A program made the translations under genes and the position numbers. Below the pieces are notes generated by a model that was not told the origin of the DNA, did not search any database, and saw only the letters and a program-made list of their open reading frames with translations. A stretch of DNA of 64,000 nt from contig MPNI01000006.1 of NCBI GenBank assembly GCA_002238945.1, forward strand, positions 30,394-94,393, in the 5' to 3' direction. Source of the DNA: Proteobacteria bacterium bin106. Its GTDB lineage: Bacteria > Bdellovibrionota_B > Oligoflexia > Oligoflexales > Bin106. How positions within the stretch are numbered: position 1 is the first letter of the stretch; every line of letters begins with the position of its first letter. Positions 39,643 to 49,425 of this stretch are shown here, piece after piece.

Positions 39643-39864
39643 TTAACCCTTTGAACGATACGTAATACGCCCACGACTTAAATCATAAGGTGATATCTCT
39701 AGCTTTACTTTATCTCCAGGCAATATCCGAATACAATGCATCCGCATCTTACCACTCACCTGCGCCAACACCTCATGGCCATTTTCTAGCTCCACTCGAA
39801 AGGTGGCATTGGGAAGTGGCTCTTTCACAAATCCCTCAGCTTCTATGAGATCTTCTTTGGCCAT
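39643..39864 (-). CDS. infA: Translation initiation factor IF-1
   Basis: 73 residues. It matches the S1-fold family with [38 protein letters not shown] and [22 protein letters not shown] site precedes the ATG. It binds the A site during initiation. It lies between secY and rpmJ; adk and map, often here in related bacteria, are absent. Confidence 0.97.
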   Translation of the reverse strand: MAKEDLIEAEGFVKEPLPNATFRVELENGHEVLAQVSGKMRMHCIRILPGDKVKLEISPYDLSRGRITYRSKG

Positions 39865-40351
39865 ATCTATCTCCTCACATATATCTTACTACATATGGCT
39901 ATAACGAATACGATGAACAATTGATCATACTCATCTATTAGTATTAGCTAGTAGTATTAGCTAGTATTAGCCCTATTAGTAGTCACTTATCTTTTAATTT
40001 CTTTTAATTTCTTTTAGTTTCTTTTAGTTTAGTTGGTAGCTTTGCCTTATCATTTACTTATCATGCATTCATACACACTCATGCACACTCATGCACACGC
40101 ATACACCCAAGATCCAAATGTCTCGTTATATTCGCGAGCCTAATCTGCGCATGCTACCCCATAACGTAACTCAAATCAACAAAAAACCGCATACTCACAC
40201 TTTTTTGATATTCCTTTATATTATTCTTTATGTCCTTATGTCTTTATATCTCTATCTATATACGTGTGTCTTATCTATACGACTTTCCATCATGCATACT
40301 CAACTATCCATATCAGTTATAGAAAATCTTTTACAATATCCATACACAAAG
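39865..40351. other. 487-bp secY-infA gap with tandem repeats
   Basis: No gene seen. Repeats of TAGTATTAGC type lie near 39940-39975 and of ACTCATGCAC type near 40075-40100. It may mark where adk/map were lost, but nothing recognisable remains. Confidence 0.5.
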
Positions 40352-41674
40352 CTAACGAATCGTTAAGCGACGTTTTTTCTCCTGACGCGTATTCTTCATA
40401 AAAGCCTCATAACGCAATGACTGCCGATGCGCTTCAATTTGACGGAATGTCTCAAGAGCTACACCCACAGCGATCAATAAGCTAGTACCACCAAAATAAA
40501 ATTGCACATTAAACTGCCCTGTAAAAACAGTGGGTAAAATACACACAATAGCTAAATAAATAGCACCAGACATAGTCAAACGGTCCACGAGCTTAGAAAG
40601 ATACTCCGATGTCCTCACTCCTGGACGTATACCAGGAATAAAACCACCATTTCTTTTTAAATTCTCTGCCACATCATCTGTCTTAAAGACAATACGCGTA
40701 TAAAAGAAAGCAAAGAATATCACCCCAATCACATATACCGTATTGTACAACCACTCACCAGGAATCATATACGTGCTAATCATCTCTGCCACAGAACTTT
40801 CCGGTGAAAAAGCGGCTATAGTGAGAGGAAATTGCAAAATAGAGCTCGCAAAAATAGGAGGAATCACACCCGAGGCATTCACTCGCAATGGTAAATGAGA
40901 TTGTTGACCAGCCATCACACGGCCTCCAACCTGCCTCTTAGCATAACGTATGGGAACCTGACGCGAACCTGATTCCATAAATACCACACCAGCAACCACC
41001 ACCACACACATGGCAATAATCACCGTAATTCTAAGTAAGTCCAACTGTTGATTGGTATATTGTGAGTAAGTATTGCCCACCACAGCCGGAAGACCAGCCA
41101 CAATCCCAGCAAAAATGATCAAAGAAATACCATTACCCACACCCTTCTCTGTAATCTGCTCTCCCAACCACATCACAAAGGCCGTACCGGCAACCAGCGC
41201 CAAAACTGTTAAGGTTATCCACCACAAACCACCATCAGCCACCAAAGGTACACCGTTAAAATCCGAATTTTGCAACGTACGGGCAATCATCAGCCCCTGC
41301 ACTGCAGCTAAAGCAATGGTGGCATAACGAGTGTATTGACTGATTTTCTTACGCCCCGCAGCACCTTCCTTTGAAAGAGCTTCTAACCTAGGCACCATCA
41401 CCGTGAGCATCTGACTAACGATGGATGCAGAGATATAAGGCATCACACCCAAAGCAAATATAGAGAAACGCTCAAGAGCTCCCCCTGAAAACATATTAAA
41501 CATAGAAAGAAGATTACCGCCCTGATTAGCAAAAAATTGCCTCAAAGCAACTGTATCCACACCAGGAATAGGAATATGCACGCCAATACGGAAAACCGCA
41601 AGCAAACCAAGGGTTATCAAAATCTTTTTTTGAAGATGATTCAGCAAACCTAGTTGATCAGTACTCGACTGCAA
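40352..41674 (-). CDS. secY: Preprotein translocase subunit SecY
   Basis: 440 residues from a TTG start at 41674 with a GGGA site upstream. Ten hydrophobic segments are visible. Diagnostic stretches are IPIPGVDTVALRQFF, GVMPYISASIVSQMLTV and GGFIPGIRPGVRTSEYL. It forms the channel of the Sec translocon in the inner membrane. It lies between rplO and infA in the spc-type order. Confidence 0.96.
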   Translation of the reverse strand: MQSSTDQLGLLNHLQKKILITLGLLAVFRIGVHIPIPGVDTVALRQFFANQGGNLLSMFNMFSGGALERFSIFALGVMPYISASIVSQMLTVMVPRLEALSKEGAAGRKKISQYTRYATIALAAVQGLMIARTLQNSDFNGVPLVADGGLWWITLTVLALVAGTAFVMWLGEQITEKGVGNGISLIIFAGIVAGLPAVVGNTYSQYTNQQLDLLRITVIIAMCVVVVAGVVFMESGSRQVPIRYAKRQVGGRVMAGQQSHLPLRVNASGVIPPIFASSILQFPLTIAAFSPESSVAEMISTYMIPGEWLYNTVYVIGVIFFAFFYTRIVFKTDDVAENLKRNGGFIPGIRPGVRTSEYLSKLVDRLTMSGAIYLAIVCILPTVFTGQFNVQFYFGGTSLLIAVGVALETFRQIEAHRQSLRYEAFMKNTRQEKKRRLTIR

Positions 41675-41958
41675 AAATAAATCCCTATATATAAAATCAT
41701 GCCATGATCATCTCATGATATGACATGTAACTTGGTTAATCTTGATCCGTATTTTTCTTTTCGCTTATTTTTTCTTTCCGTTCGCTACTCTTATTACCCC
41801 AAACTACTATTACCCCAAACCACTCGTTTTACAACTCGCTATAACCACTCACTCTCTCCGCACACTCTTTCTCACCCTTACCAGCTATGGTTTATGTATT
41901 TTCATGTTTTATGATTAGGAATTGTATGGTCGGAATGTATAACGACAATATATATAAT

Positions 41959-42738
41959 TTACGATTGTTCAGAGCTAGTTTCAGGAGACAGCTCAGGACT
42001 TTGGTTTTCTGTATCTGTATCCGACGATGCCGTAGCAGCCGCATCCACCACATTCTCTGTAGCTTCCACATCCCCATTGCCGACAGCACTTGTTTTTTCT
42101 GACTCTACTGGCTTTTCTGTTTTAGTTGCTTCAGTTGGCCGGGATAACTCAGATGAGGTTTTATTTTGAGCTACTAAAGAATCATCTAAAAGCATAGTAT
42201 CTGCATCTTTTGATAAAAAACCCTGAGATGATTTTTGCTGTCCCAATGAACTCCGTTTTTGGGATTTTTTTGCCAAAGAAAAAGGAGCTAACACAACTTC
42301 GCCACCACAACGCTCTATAGCCTCTCTTGCAGAACGCGAACATGCATCAACAATGACTTTTAAAGAATGAGATAGCTCACCACTACCCAACACCTTGATC
42401 TTCACACCATGCCCCTTAAGTCCCTTGAGCATTCCTGCATCATGAAATTCTTTTGCTGACACCACAGAATCCTTGGAAAAACGCGATAAATCAGAGAGAT
42501 TAACAATAACTGTGGCGACTTGAAACGAACGATTAGTAAATCCACGCTTAGGAACACGTCGATAAAGAGGTGTTTGACCACCCTCAAAACCAGGACGAAC
42601 ACCGCCACTCTTACGCGCTTTCTGACCCTTATGCCCTTTACCTGCCGTCTTACCCGTACCAGAACCCGGACCACGGCCAAGTCTTTTGCGCAAACGAGTA
42701 GAACCCTCTGCTCGTGATAAATTACCCAAATGCTGCAC
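41959..42738 (-). CDS. rplO: 50S ribosomal protein L15 with acidic C-terminal extension
   Basis: 259 residues against about 145 usual. The core (RKRLGRGPGSGTGKTAGKGH, FEGGQTPLYRRVPKRGFTN) ends near residue 150; the last 100 residues are Ser/Glu/Thr rich (SGVEKT-like, VESEKTSAVGNGDVEATE). The core is an ordinary L15, an early 50S assembly protein. Confidence 0.97.
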   Translation of the reverse strand: MQHLGNLSRAEGSTRLRKRLGRGPGSGTGKTAGKGHKGQKARKSGGVRPGFEGGQTPLYRRVPKRGFTNRSFQVATVIVNLSDLSRFSKDSVVSAKEFHDAGMLKGLKGHGVKIKVLGSGELSHSLKVIVDACSRSAREAIERCGGEVVLAPFSLAKKSQKRSSLGQQKSSQGFLSKDADTMLLDDSLVAQNKTSSELSRPTEATKTEKPVESEKTSAVGNGDVEATENVVDAAATASSDTDTENQSPELSPETSSEQS

Positions 42739-42856
42739 TATAATATCTCACTTTATCCATATGACTTACATGAAGGAGGTGTTTTTGTTTTATCTCTGTA
42801 TATTTTCCGTATATCCTGCTTGCTTTTCGCATTCTCTAAAACTATCAACACGTTTC

Positions 42857-43057
42857 TTAATTATTTTTTTGAGAATCTTGATGCAAACGATAGCTCACCA
42901 AATGACACACTTTATTTATCTGACCACGTATAGCACGACTATCTCGATATTCCCTGACTTTTCCAATACGCCCTAACCCCATACTTCTTACAATACAAGC
43001 CACCTTTTTGGGAGCGCCAATCAATGATTTTTTCTGCTCTACAGTAATATACCCCAT
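42857..43057 (-). CDS. rpmD: 50S ribosomal protein L30
   Basis: 66 residues. ITVEQKKSLIGAPKKVACIV, then RSMGLGRIGKVREYRD, fit the L30 family. It sits in the usual place between rpsE and rplO. Slightly longer than the average 58-60 residues at the C-terminus. Confidence 0.93.
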   Translation of the reverse strand: MGYITVEQKKSLIGAPKKVACIVRSMGLGRIGKVREYRDSRAIRGQINKVCHLVSYRLHQDSQKNN

Positions 43058-43115
43058 AACCTTTTCCTTTTTAGTCTCTCCTTAAACTCTCTTTAATCAA
43101 GATCACTAATAAAGA

Positions 43116-44138
43116 TCACTGAGCAGGCTCTTTGCTAGCAGAGTCCTGAGACTGTTTATCCTCAACTCCGCCTGCTTCAGCCGCAGCAGAACCAGCATCA
43201 GAAGATGGCTCACTAGAAGGCTGCTCAGTTTTTGCGTCCGAATCCGAGTCCGAACCATCCTGAGAAGAATGCTCTTTCCTGCTCTCTTCCTGTTTCTGTT
43301 CTTTTGTCTCTTGTTGAAGAGCTGAAGGTTCTGTGACCACTGAAGCTGTCTGAGAAGGCTTCACTTCAGAAGAAACAGATGGTGAGAGCTCTTCAGGTGA
43401 CTTTGCCGAAGAATCCTCAGAAGATGGCATGTTCTGTTTTTGCTCTGCTTGATCGTCTACATGCGCTTTGCCACTCACAACTTTATCGTTTTTTGCACCC
43501 TGTACGTGAGGAGACTTCTTATTTTGATGATCTTTCGTGTTAGAAACAGAGGCAGGAGCTGAATCATCCAGACCACGACCACCAAAAGAAGATACATCCA
43601 ATAATTTTTTCTTTTTCTGCACCCGCTTACTTAACACATCATCAGGTGAGAGCTTACGCATAGACGCATAATCTTCGATGCTTTTCAATTGAGATAAACC
43701 ATTAAAGGTTGCACGCACCACATTGTGATGATTGCGAGAACCATGAATTTTACACACAATGTTTTTAATACCACAAAGATCAAATATCACCCGAGCCGCA
43801 GCTCCAGCAATAATCCCCTTACCTTGAGGAGCAGGATACATATGAACACGTGAAGAACCAAATTTTCCCACCACTTCATAAGGAATAGAGTCCTCTACGA
43901 GCGGTACATCCATAAGAGTTTTTTGACTATCGGCTGAAGCTTTACGAATAGCATCAGGCACCTCTCCAGCCTTACCCACTCCATAGCCTACCTGAGAAAT
44001 ACCATCACCAATACATACCAAGGCAGAAAAGCTAAAACGCCGACCACCTTTCACCACCTTTGCTACACGAGCAATATGAATCACCCGATCTTGCAAGCCC
44101 TTTGCAGCTAAAGCCTGTTGTTTACGCTCCTGAGCCAA
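43116..44138 (-). CDS. rpsE: 30S ribosomal protein S5 with long low-complexity tail
   Basis: 340 residues, twice the normal 165. The S5 core (residues about 15-175) includes KVVKGGRRFSFSALVCIGDG, VGYGVGKAGEVPDAIRKA and AGAAARVIFDLCGIKNIV. Residues about 180-340 are rich in Ser, Glu, Gln and Asp (SPEELSPSVSSEVKPSQT), predicted disordered. S5 helps decoding accuracy. Whether the tail is removed or used is unknown. Confidence 0.97.
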   Translation of the reverse strand: MAQERKQQALAAKGLQDRVIHIARVAKVVKGGRRFSFSALVCIGDGISQVGYGVGKAGEVPDAIRKASADSQKTLMDVPLVEDSIPYEVVGKFGSSRVHMYPAPQGKGIIAGAAARVIFDLCGIKNIVCKIHGSRNHHNVVRATFNGLSQLKSIEDYASMRKLSPDDVLSKRVQKKKKLLDVSSFGGRGLDDSAPASVSNTKDHQNKKSPHVQGAKNDKVVSGKAHVDDQAEQKQNMPSSEDSSAKSPEELSPSVSSEVKPSQTASVVTEPSALQQETKEQKQEESRKEHSSQDGSDSDSDAKTEQPSSEPSSDAGSAAAEAGGVEDKQSQDSASKEPAQ

Positions 44139-44226
44139 ACCCGCTCCTTAACCTAATAAAATAGAACCCTAAGTAACATATAAAAAGTTGATCATACTGC
44201 AGCCTTGCACAGATCAAACACAACCA

Positions 44227-44601
44227 CTAAAAAACTAAACCATTTTCCCTGGCAGCATCAGCAAAACTTTCAATTCTACCATGATAAGGAAAACCACCAC
44301 GATCAAACACAACCTTTTGAATACCTAACTGACCACAACGCTGAGCCAATTCTTGGCCCAATGCCTTACATGCTTGACAACCAGCACGCTGCCAGGAATA
44401 ATCTTTTTTATCTTTAAACATCAAAGAATGCACACTGGTAAGAGTGACACCCTTATCATCATCAATAACCTGAACATAAACATGGCGCGATGACTTGAAA
44501 AAAGCCAACCGAGGCCTATCTGATGATCCCCGCAAACGCCCACGAATACGTCGCCTACGCCGTAAGCGCATCTCTGTTGATTTTTTGTGTATATCTGCCA
44601 T
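44227..44601 (-). CDS. rplR: 50S ribosomal protein L18
   Basis: 124 residues. RRRRIRGRLRGSSDRPRLAF, FKSSRHVYVQVIDDDKGVTL and VFDRGGFPYHGRIESFADAA are diagnostic. It binds 5S rRNA. Confidence 0.96.
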   Translation of the reverse strand: MADIHKKSTEMRLRRRRRIRGRLRGSSDRPRLAFFKSSRHVYVQVIDDDKGVTLTSVHSLMFKDKKDYSWQRAGCQACKALGQELAQRCGQLGIQKVVFDRGGFPYHGRIESFADAARENGLVF

Positions 44602-44613
44602 AAGCCAATCCTA

Positions 44614-44663
44614 GCGGTCTCTTAAAAATAGTGGTCTCTTAAAAATAGCGGTCTCTTAAAAAC
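44614..44663. repeat. 17-bp tandem repeat in rplF-rplR spacer
   Basis: GCGGTCTCTTAAAAATA occurs three times with small changes between rplF and rplR. Confidence 0.85.
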
Positions 44664-44690
44664 GATGTATTGTCCTTGTTATCCCTTGTT

Positions 44691-45224
44691 TTATTTTTTA
44701 GCCGACTTACCAGCCTTCAAACTCACTCGCTCATCAGCATAACGCACCCCTTTACCATGATATGGCTCAGGCTTACGGAAAGCACGGATATTCGCTGCCA
44801 CTTGACCTACCAACTCCTTGTCAATGCCCGATAAAGTGACTTGCGTATTTTTTTCTACTGTACAAGAAATTCCCTGTGGCAAAGGATAAACCACCTCATG
44901 GGAAAAACCTAAGTTCATATGCAGCTTCTCACCTTTCACCTGAGCACGATATCCCACTCCCACAAGCATTAATGAACGCGAAAAGCCATTCGAAACACCA
45001 AGCACCATATTGTTTAACAAACTCCGAGTAAGGCCGTGAAAAGCCTTGGATCCTTCTACCACAGACTTCACCGCAAGGGTACTACCATCAAGATGAACCT
45101 CCGTGCTGGAATGAATACGCCGGGATAATGTGCCCTTAGGCCCTTTAACCACCACATCCTTACCATCAACATTCACCTGAACACCACTGGGTAAGGGAAT
45201 AACCTTAGAACCCACACGCGACAT
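44691..45224 (-). CDS. rplF: 50S ribosomal protein L6
   Basis: 177 residues, usual length. MSRVGSKVIPLPSGVQVNVD, VKGPKGTLSRRIH and the C-terminal RKPEPYHGKGVRYADERV motif identify it. It binds 23S rRNA near the sarcin-ricin loop. Confidence 0.97.
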   Translation of the reverse strand: MSRVGSKVIPLPSGVQVNVDGKDVVVKGPKGTLSRRIHSSTEVHLDGSTLAVKSVVEGSKAFHGLTRSLLNNMVLGVSNGFSRSLMLVGVGYRAQVKGEKLHMNLGFSHEVVYPLPQGISCTVEKNTQVTLSGIDKELVGQVAANIRAFRKPEPYHGKGVRYADERVSLKAGKSAKK

Positions 45225-45239
45225 AACATCTCCAACAAT

Positions 45240-45638
45240 TTAAAATACCGAGCACAAATATTCACCACCCACACCTTTTTGCCTCGCCTCACGACACGTC
45301 ATAACACCTCTCGAAGTGGAATACATGCCAAAACCAAAACCATTCTTCACATAAGGAATATCTTTGACACCCACAAATACACGACGCCCAGGTCTGCTTT
45401 GACGCTGAACATGAACAATCACCCCTTTGTCATTATCTGTATAACGTAACAAGATTTTGATGATGCCCTGCTTATTATCACGAATACAACGAAAGTCTTT
45501 AATAAAACCTTCACGCTTAAGAATGTAAGTCATAGCTATTTTCATTTTAGATGCTGGAATAGAAACCATCTTATGACCAGCACTTTGCGCATTTCGAATA
45601 CGGGTTAAAAAATCAGCTATGGGATCAGTAACATTCAT
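45240..45638 (-). CDS. rpsH: 30S ribosomal protein S8
   Basis: 132 residues. TDPIADFLTRIRNAQSAGHK at the start and the C-terminal STSRGVMTCREARQKGVGGE are typical. In E. coli it represses the spc operon. It lies 15 bases ahead of rplF. Confidence 0.97.
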   Translation of the reverse strand: MNVTDPIADFLTRIRNAQSAGHKMVSIPASKMKIAMTYILKREGFIKDFRCIRDNKQGIIKILLRYTDNDKGVIVHVQRQSRPGRRVFVGVKDIPYVKNGFGFGMYSTSRGVMTCREARQKGVGGEYLCSVF

Positions 45639-45693
45639 AGTTATTCTTCCTTAAATCCAATCTTCCTTAAATCCAATAAAATCCACAAACAAA

Positions 45694-45879
45694 CTACCAA
45701 GAAGCCTTTGTCACACCCGGCAATACGCCCGACAAAGCCATCTTGCGAAAACATATCCGACAAACACCAAATTTACGATACACCCCACGAGGTCTACCAC
45801 AAATGCTACAGCGTGTATAACCACGACTGGAAAATTTAGGCTTAGCTAGAGCCTTCTCAATCATTGCCTTTTTGGCCAT
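45694..45879 (-). CDS. rpsN: 30S ribosomal protein S14, zinc-type
   Basis: 61 residues. [20 protein letters not shown] is the zinc-binding CxxC-x12-CxxC set of the short S14 form, compared with the 101-residue zinc-free E. coli form. Confidence 0.97.
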   Translation of the reverse strand: MAKKAMIEKALAKPKFSSRGYTRCSICGRPRGVYRKFGVCRICFRKMALSGVLPGVTKASW

Positions 45880-45934
45880 AAATACCTCAATTTATGTTCT
45901 GTTTCTGTTCTGTTCTGTTTCTGTTCTGTCGCTA

Positions 45935-46537
45935 CTACGACCCACGCGGTCGAATAAAAGGAAATTGAAATTTATCTAACAAAGCTTTAGCATAATTATC
46001 TTTAGTGGTATTAGTCACAATGGTCACACCAAGACCACGCAAACGATCCACCTGATCGTAATCAACTTCTGGAAAAACAATAATCTCTTTAAAACCAATG
46101 GAATAATTACCCCGACCATCAAAAGCCTTAGGCGAAAATCCACGAAAGTCACGAATCCTTGGAATAGCAACATGTATCATACGATCCAAAAATTCATACA
46201 TTCTCTTACCACGCAATGTCACAGAAACACCAATAGGCTGGCCTTCACGTAATTTAAAACCAGCAATGGATTTACGAGCTCGCCTCATCACCGGCTTTTG
46301 TCCAGCAACAGCTGTAAGATCTCGTACAGCACCTTCAAGAATTTTTATATTTTGTTGAGCTGCACCCTGACCAATGTTAAGAACAATTTTCTCAACCTTA
46401 GGTGCCTCCATAATATTTCTTACCTTCAAATCTTTACATAACTGTGGAAGAAATTCCCTATATTGCTCCTGCAACCGAGGCAACCCCACAAAAACATCCA
46501 TTGTCGTTTGAGATGTATCTTGAGTTTTATCCGACAT
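45935..46537 (-). CDS. rplE: 50S ribosomal protein L5
   Basis: 200 residues from ATG 46537, chosen because AAGGA lies 8 bases upstream; the ATG at 46561 adds eight. Core features: KVEKIVLNIGQGAAQQNIKI, ARKSIAGFKLREGQPIGVSV and IVFPEVDYDQVDRLRGLGV. It binds 5S rRNA and tRNA. It follows rplN directly; rplX, normally between the two, is absent. Confidence 0.97.
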   Translation of the reverse strand: MSDKTQDTSQTTMDVFVGLPRLQEQYREFLPQLCKDLKVRNIMEAPKVEKIVLNIGQGAAQQNIKILEGAVRDLTAVAGQKPVMRRARKSIAGFKLREGQPIGVSVTLRGKRMYEFLDRMIHVAIPRIRDFRGFSPKAFDGRGNYSIGFKEIIVFPEVDYDQVDRLRGLGVTIVTNTTKDNYAKALLDKFQFPFIRPRGS

Positions 46538-46560
46538 AACTGGATCCTTTTTATTCTTCA

Positions 46561-46614
46561 TATTCTAACAACACCCCATATTCTAACAACACCCCATATT
46601 CTAACAACACTCCA
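46561..46614. repeat. Three 18-bp tandem repeats upstream of rplE
   Basis: TATTCTAACAACACCCCA appears at 46561-46578, 46579-46596 and, with one change, 46597-46614. This gap is where rplX would sit. Confidence 0.9.
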
Positions 46615-46644
46615 TACTCTAACACTCCGCGCACACGAATATCC

Positions 46645-47016
46645 TTACAAAACCTCAGGTGCTAATGATGCAATTTTAATAAATCCTGCCAAACGAATTT
46701 CACGAGCCACAGGACCAAAAATACGTGTACCAATAGGACTATGATCTGATTCACGCACCAAAACACAAGCATTCTCATCAGTACGTAAAGTTGAACCATC
46801 TTTACGTACAATAGAAGCCTTAGTACGAACCACCACCGCTTTTTGAATGGAACCCTTTTTTACTTTAGAAGTAGGAAGAGCTTCTTTCACAGAAACAACA
46901 ATAATATCTCCCACCTTAGCCGATATTTTCTTCGAACCACCTAAAACCTTAATACACCTCAAAGACTTGGCCCCTGAGTTATCTGCAGATGCTAAAATGG
47001 TTTCCATTTGTATCAT
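46645..47016 (-). CDS. rplN: 50S ribosomal protein L14
   Basis: 123 residues. [40 protein letters not shown] and [20 protein letters not shown] match L14 throughout. It lies at the 30S interface. Confidence 0.97.
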   Translation of the reverse strand: MIQMETILASADNSGAKSLRCIKVLGGSKKISAKVGDIIVVSVKEALPTSKVKKGSIQKAVVVRTKASIVRKDGSTLRTDENACVLVRESDHSPIGTRIFGPVAREIRLAGFIKIASLAPEVL

Positions 47017-47079
47017 GAACTGTATCTTTCTTTTCTCTCAACTGTTTTCTCAAACAATCAGTCTTTATTCGCCTGCTCA

Positions 47080-47361
47080 CTATTGAGCTTTCTTTCTAAC
47101 AATAGAATGCAACGCAAAGCTCTTATGAGCACTCTTAGGACGTGTTTGATAAATCAACACCTCATCACCTTCCCTAGAATCATTATTCTCATCATGAAAC
47201 ATGATCCGAGTAGTGCGTTTAAGGTACTTACCCACTAAAGGATGACGCACACGCCTCACCACCACACCCACACGAGACTTCTGCATTTTATCTTTAGCCA
47301 CAACACAACGCGTCAAACGCAAAGCCGTGTTACTACTTGGTGATGTGTTACTTTCATTCAC
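47080..47361 (-). CDS. rpsQ: 30S ribosomal protein S17
   Basis: 93 residues with a Ser/Asn-rich N-terminal extension of about 15. CVVAKDKMQKSRVGVVVRRV and HPLVGKYLKRTTRIMFHDEN are diagnostic. Confidence 0.95.
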   Translation of the reverse strand: MNESNTSPSSNTALRLTRCVVAKDKMQKSRVGVVVRRVRHPLVGKYLKRTTRIMFHDENNDSREGDEVLIYQTRPKSAHKSFALHSIVRKKAQ

Positions 47362-47432
47362 TATAGATTCCCTTTAATTAATAATACACTGAGATACACC
47401 AGCTTCTTAGTAGTCGTATAACTAGTATAGCC

Positions 47433-47840
47433 TTACTCTTGGGTATCCTTGTTCTTATTGTCACTGTTTCCGTTTTGGTTAGTGTTCTCGCTAGTGTTCT
47501 CGCTAGTGTTCTCGCTAGTATTACTGTTTTGTGCAGGTGCTTTCACATTTTCATCTGCTTTTTCAGACCCCAAAGATGATGAAGCAACAACTCGAGTCTT
47601 ATCTTGATCTTGCTTACCTTGAAGAGAGTTTTCTTGAAGAGAGTTGTGAGATCGCACTGTCAAAATACGTGCTAAAACTTTCTTTAATATCTTCACCTTG
47701 CCATGAGCAGGACGCTGGTGAGACACCGAACGAATCCGAATAAAAGCAAGTTGTTTACGCACTTCTCTTTCTGCTTCCACAGACTCCTTGCCATCAAAAG
47801 CACGTATAGATTCTAATGTTAATTCACTCACAACCATCAC
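47433..47840 (-). CDS. rpmC: 50S ribosomal protein L29 with repeat-bearing tail
   Basis: 135 residues, twice the normal 65. The N-terminal half has the L29 pattern (SELTLESIRAFDGKE, VRKQLAFIRIRSVSHQ, ILKKVLARILTVRSHN). The tail is Ser/Asn/Glu rich and includes NTSENTSENTSENTNQ, encoded by 12-bp tandem copies near 47480-47520. L29 lines the polypeptide exit site. Confidence 0.9.
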   Translation of the reverse strand: MMVVSELTLESIRAFDGKESVEAEREVRKQLAFIRIRSVSHQRPAHGKVKILKKVLARILTVRSHNSLQENSLQGKQDQDKTRVVASSSLGSEKADENVKAPAQNSNTSENTSENTSENTNQNGNSDNKNKDTQE

Positions 47841-47956
47841 ATATCTCTAAAATAAATAACTCACAACCACATCATTCCAAAATGTTTTATCACACTCACT
47901 CTTTATCATTCATCACAACTCATTTACCATAGCTAGTACGATAGCTAGTACCATAG

Positions 47957-48502
47957 CTAGCACATAATGATTTTGACTTTGTCCTGAACACTACGCACGT
48001 GACGTGACGGATCCACAAAACTTTCACCACCACGAGCATCAACACTTGCATCTATAGTTTCACCGGAAAATCCTGCAAGCCAAGGATCCTTGTGACGGAT
48101 CAAAAGTTTGGTTGGAAGCGGCAACTTGGCACCAGCACGCATCAATGCTCCAATCGCTGTTTTTTCATCAATACCACCCATCTCATACAAAACACACCCA
48201 GGACGCACCTTAGCCACATAGTGATCCACAGAACCCTTACCAGATCCCATACGCACCTCTGCAGGTTTTCTCGAAATAGGGGTATGGGGGAAGATCTTAA
48301 TCCATACACGACCACCACGTTTTGCATAACGTGTCATGGCAATACGAGCTGCCTCAATCTGTTGTGCTGTAATACGACCACCACTCAAAGAAACAATGGC
48401 ATAATCCCCAAAAGCTAACTGAGAGCCACGACTAGCTAAGCCGCGAATACGCCCCTTAAACTGCTTACGGTACTTCAATCTTCTGGGTGTGCGCATGGAC
48501 AT
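47957..48502 (-). CDS. rplP: 50S ribosomal protein L16, C-terminally extended
   Basis: 181 residues against about 137. The core ([49 protein letters not shown] [12 protein letters not shown]) is normal; about 40 extra residues follow. It binds near the A site of the 50S. Confidence 0.96.
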   Translation of the reverse strand: MSMRTPRRLKYRKQFKGRIRGLASRGSQLAFGDYAIVSLSGGRITAQQIEAARIAMTRYAKRGGRVWIKIFPHTPISRKPAEVRMGSGKGSVDHYVAKVRPGCVLYEMGGIDEKTAIGALMRAGAKLPLPTKLLIRHKDPWLAGFSGETIDASVDARGGESFVDPSRHVRSVQDKVKIIMC

Positions 48503-48670
48503 GTGATAACTCTTTACTTTTTAGTTTTACGTATTTTGTATTCTAGTTTTTATTAACTTTTTAACTTTTTTAGTTTTTGGTAATCATTTCTTGTATTTTT
48601 TGTTTTCTACATTTATTTTCTATACATTTATTTTTTACGTTCTACCTTCTTTTTCATCACTCACAGAAGA

Positions 48671-49306
48671 TTACGTAAAAATCTCTCCTTTGTATATCCA
48701 CACCTTTATGCCAGTAATTCCATAAGTGGTGTAAGCATCAGCAGTACCATAATCCACATCCGCACGGATAGTATGGAGAGGTACTCTTCCTTCACGATAC
48801 TGCTCTTTTCTAGCCATATCGGCACCACCTAAACGACCAGAAACCTCTATCTTAATTCCCTGAGCACCTTCCTTAAGAGCTTGCCCCATAGCTTTTTTCA
48901 TAACACGGCGAAAAGACATACGTCTTTCAAGTTGCTGCTTAACATTAAAAGCAACAAAACGAGCATTCAAATCTGGCTTCTTCACCTCAAGAACATTAAC
49001 CGTTAAAGATACCGCTTTCGTTTTAGCAACTTTCTGTAACTTCTTTTTCAAAAGATCAGCTTCTGATCCCTTCTTACCAATAACCACACCAGGACGTGCA
49101 CAATGAATATTGATTTTGAGATTCTCAGAAGCACGATAAATTTCTATGCGACATATACCAGCTGAAGTAAACTCCTTGTGAATATAACGCCGGATAAGGA
49201 AATCCTCTTTGACTAAAGATGCATAATCACGCTTGGAAAACCAGCGCGACTCACAACTACGAATCACCCCTAAACGAAATCCTAACGGATGTACTTTTTG
49301 ACCCAC
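48671..49306 (-). CDS. rpsC: 30S ribosomal protein S3
   Basis: 211 residues. GQKVHPLGFRLGVIRSCESR, the KH domain with RPGVVIGKKGSEADLLKKKL, and GIKIEVSGRLGGADMARKEQ identify it. It helps form the mRNA entry channel. Confidence 0.97.
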   Translation of the reverse strand: MGQKVHPLGFRLGVIRSCESRWFSKRDYASLVKEDFLIRRYIHKEFTSAGICRIEIYRASENLKINIHCARPGVVIGKKGSEADLLKKKLQKVAKTKAVSLTVNVLEVKKPDLNARFVAFNVKQQLERRMSFRRVMKKAMGQALKEGAQGIKIEVSGRLGGADMARKEQYREGRVPLHTIRADVDYGTADAYTTYGITGIKVWIYKGEIFT

Positions 49307-49425
49307 AGTGGTTTTACCTCAAAAATCCTTACTCATTCTCAATGACATCCCTATCTTTCTTACTTTATATATTCTCTTTTATATATTCTCTTTTCACATA
49401 TTTCACATAATCTTCTTACCAACTA

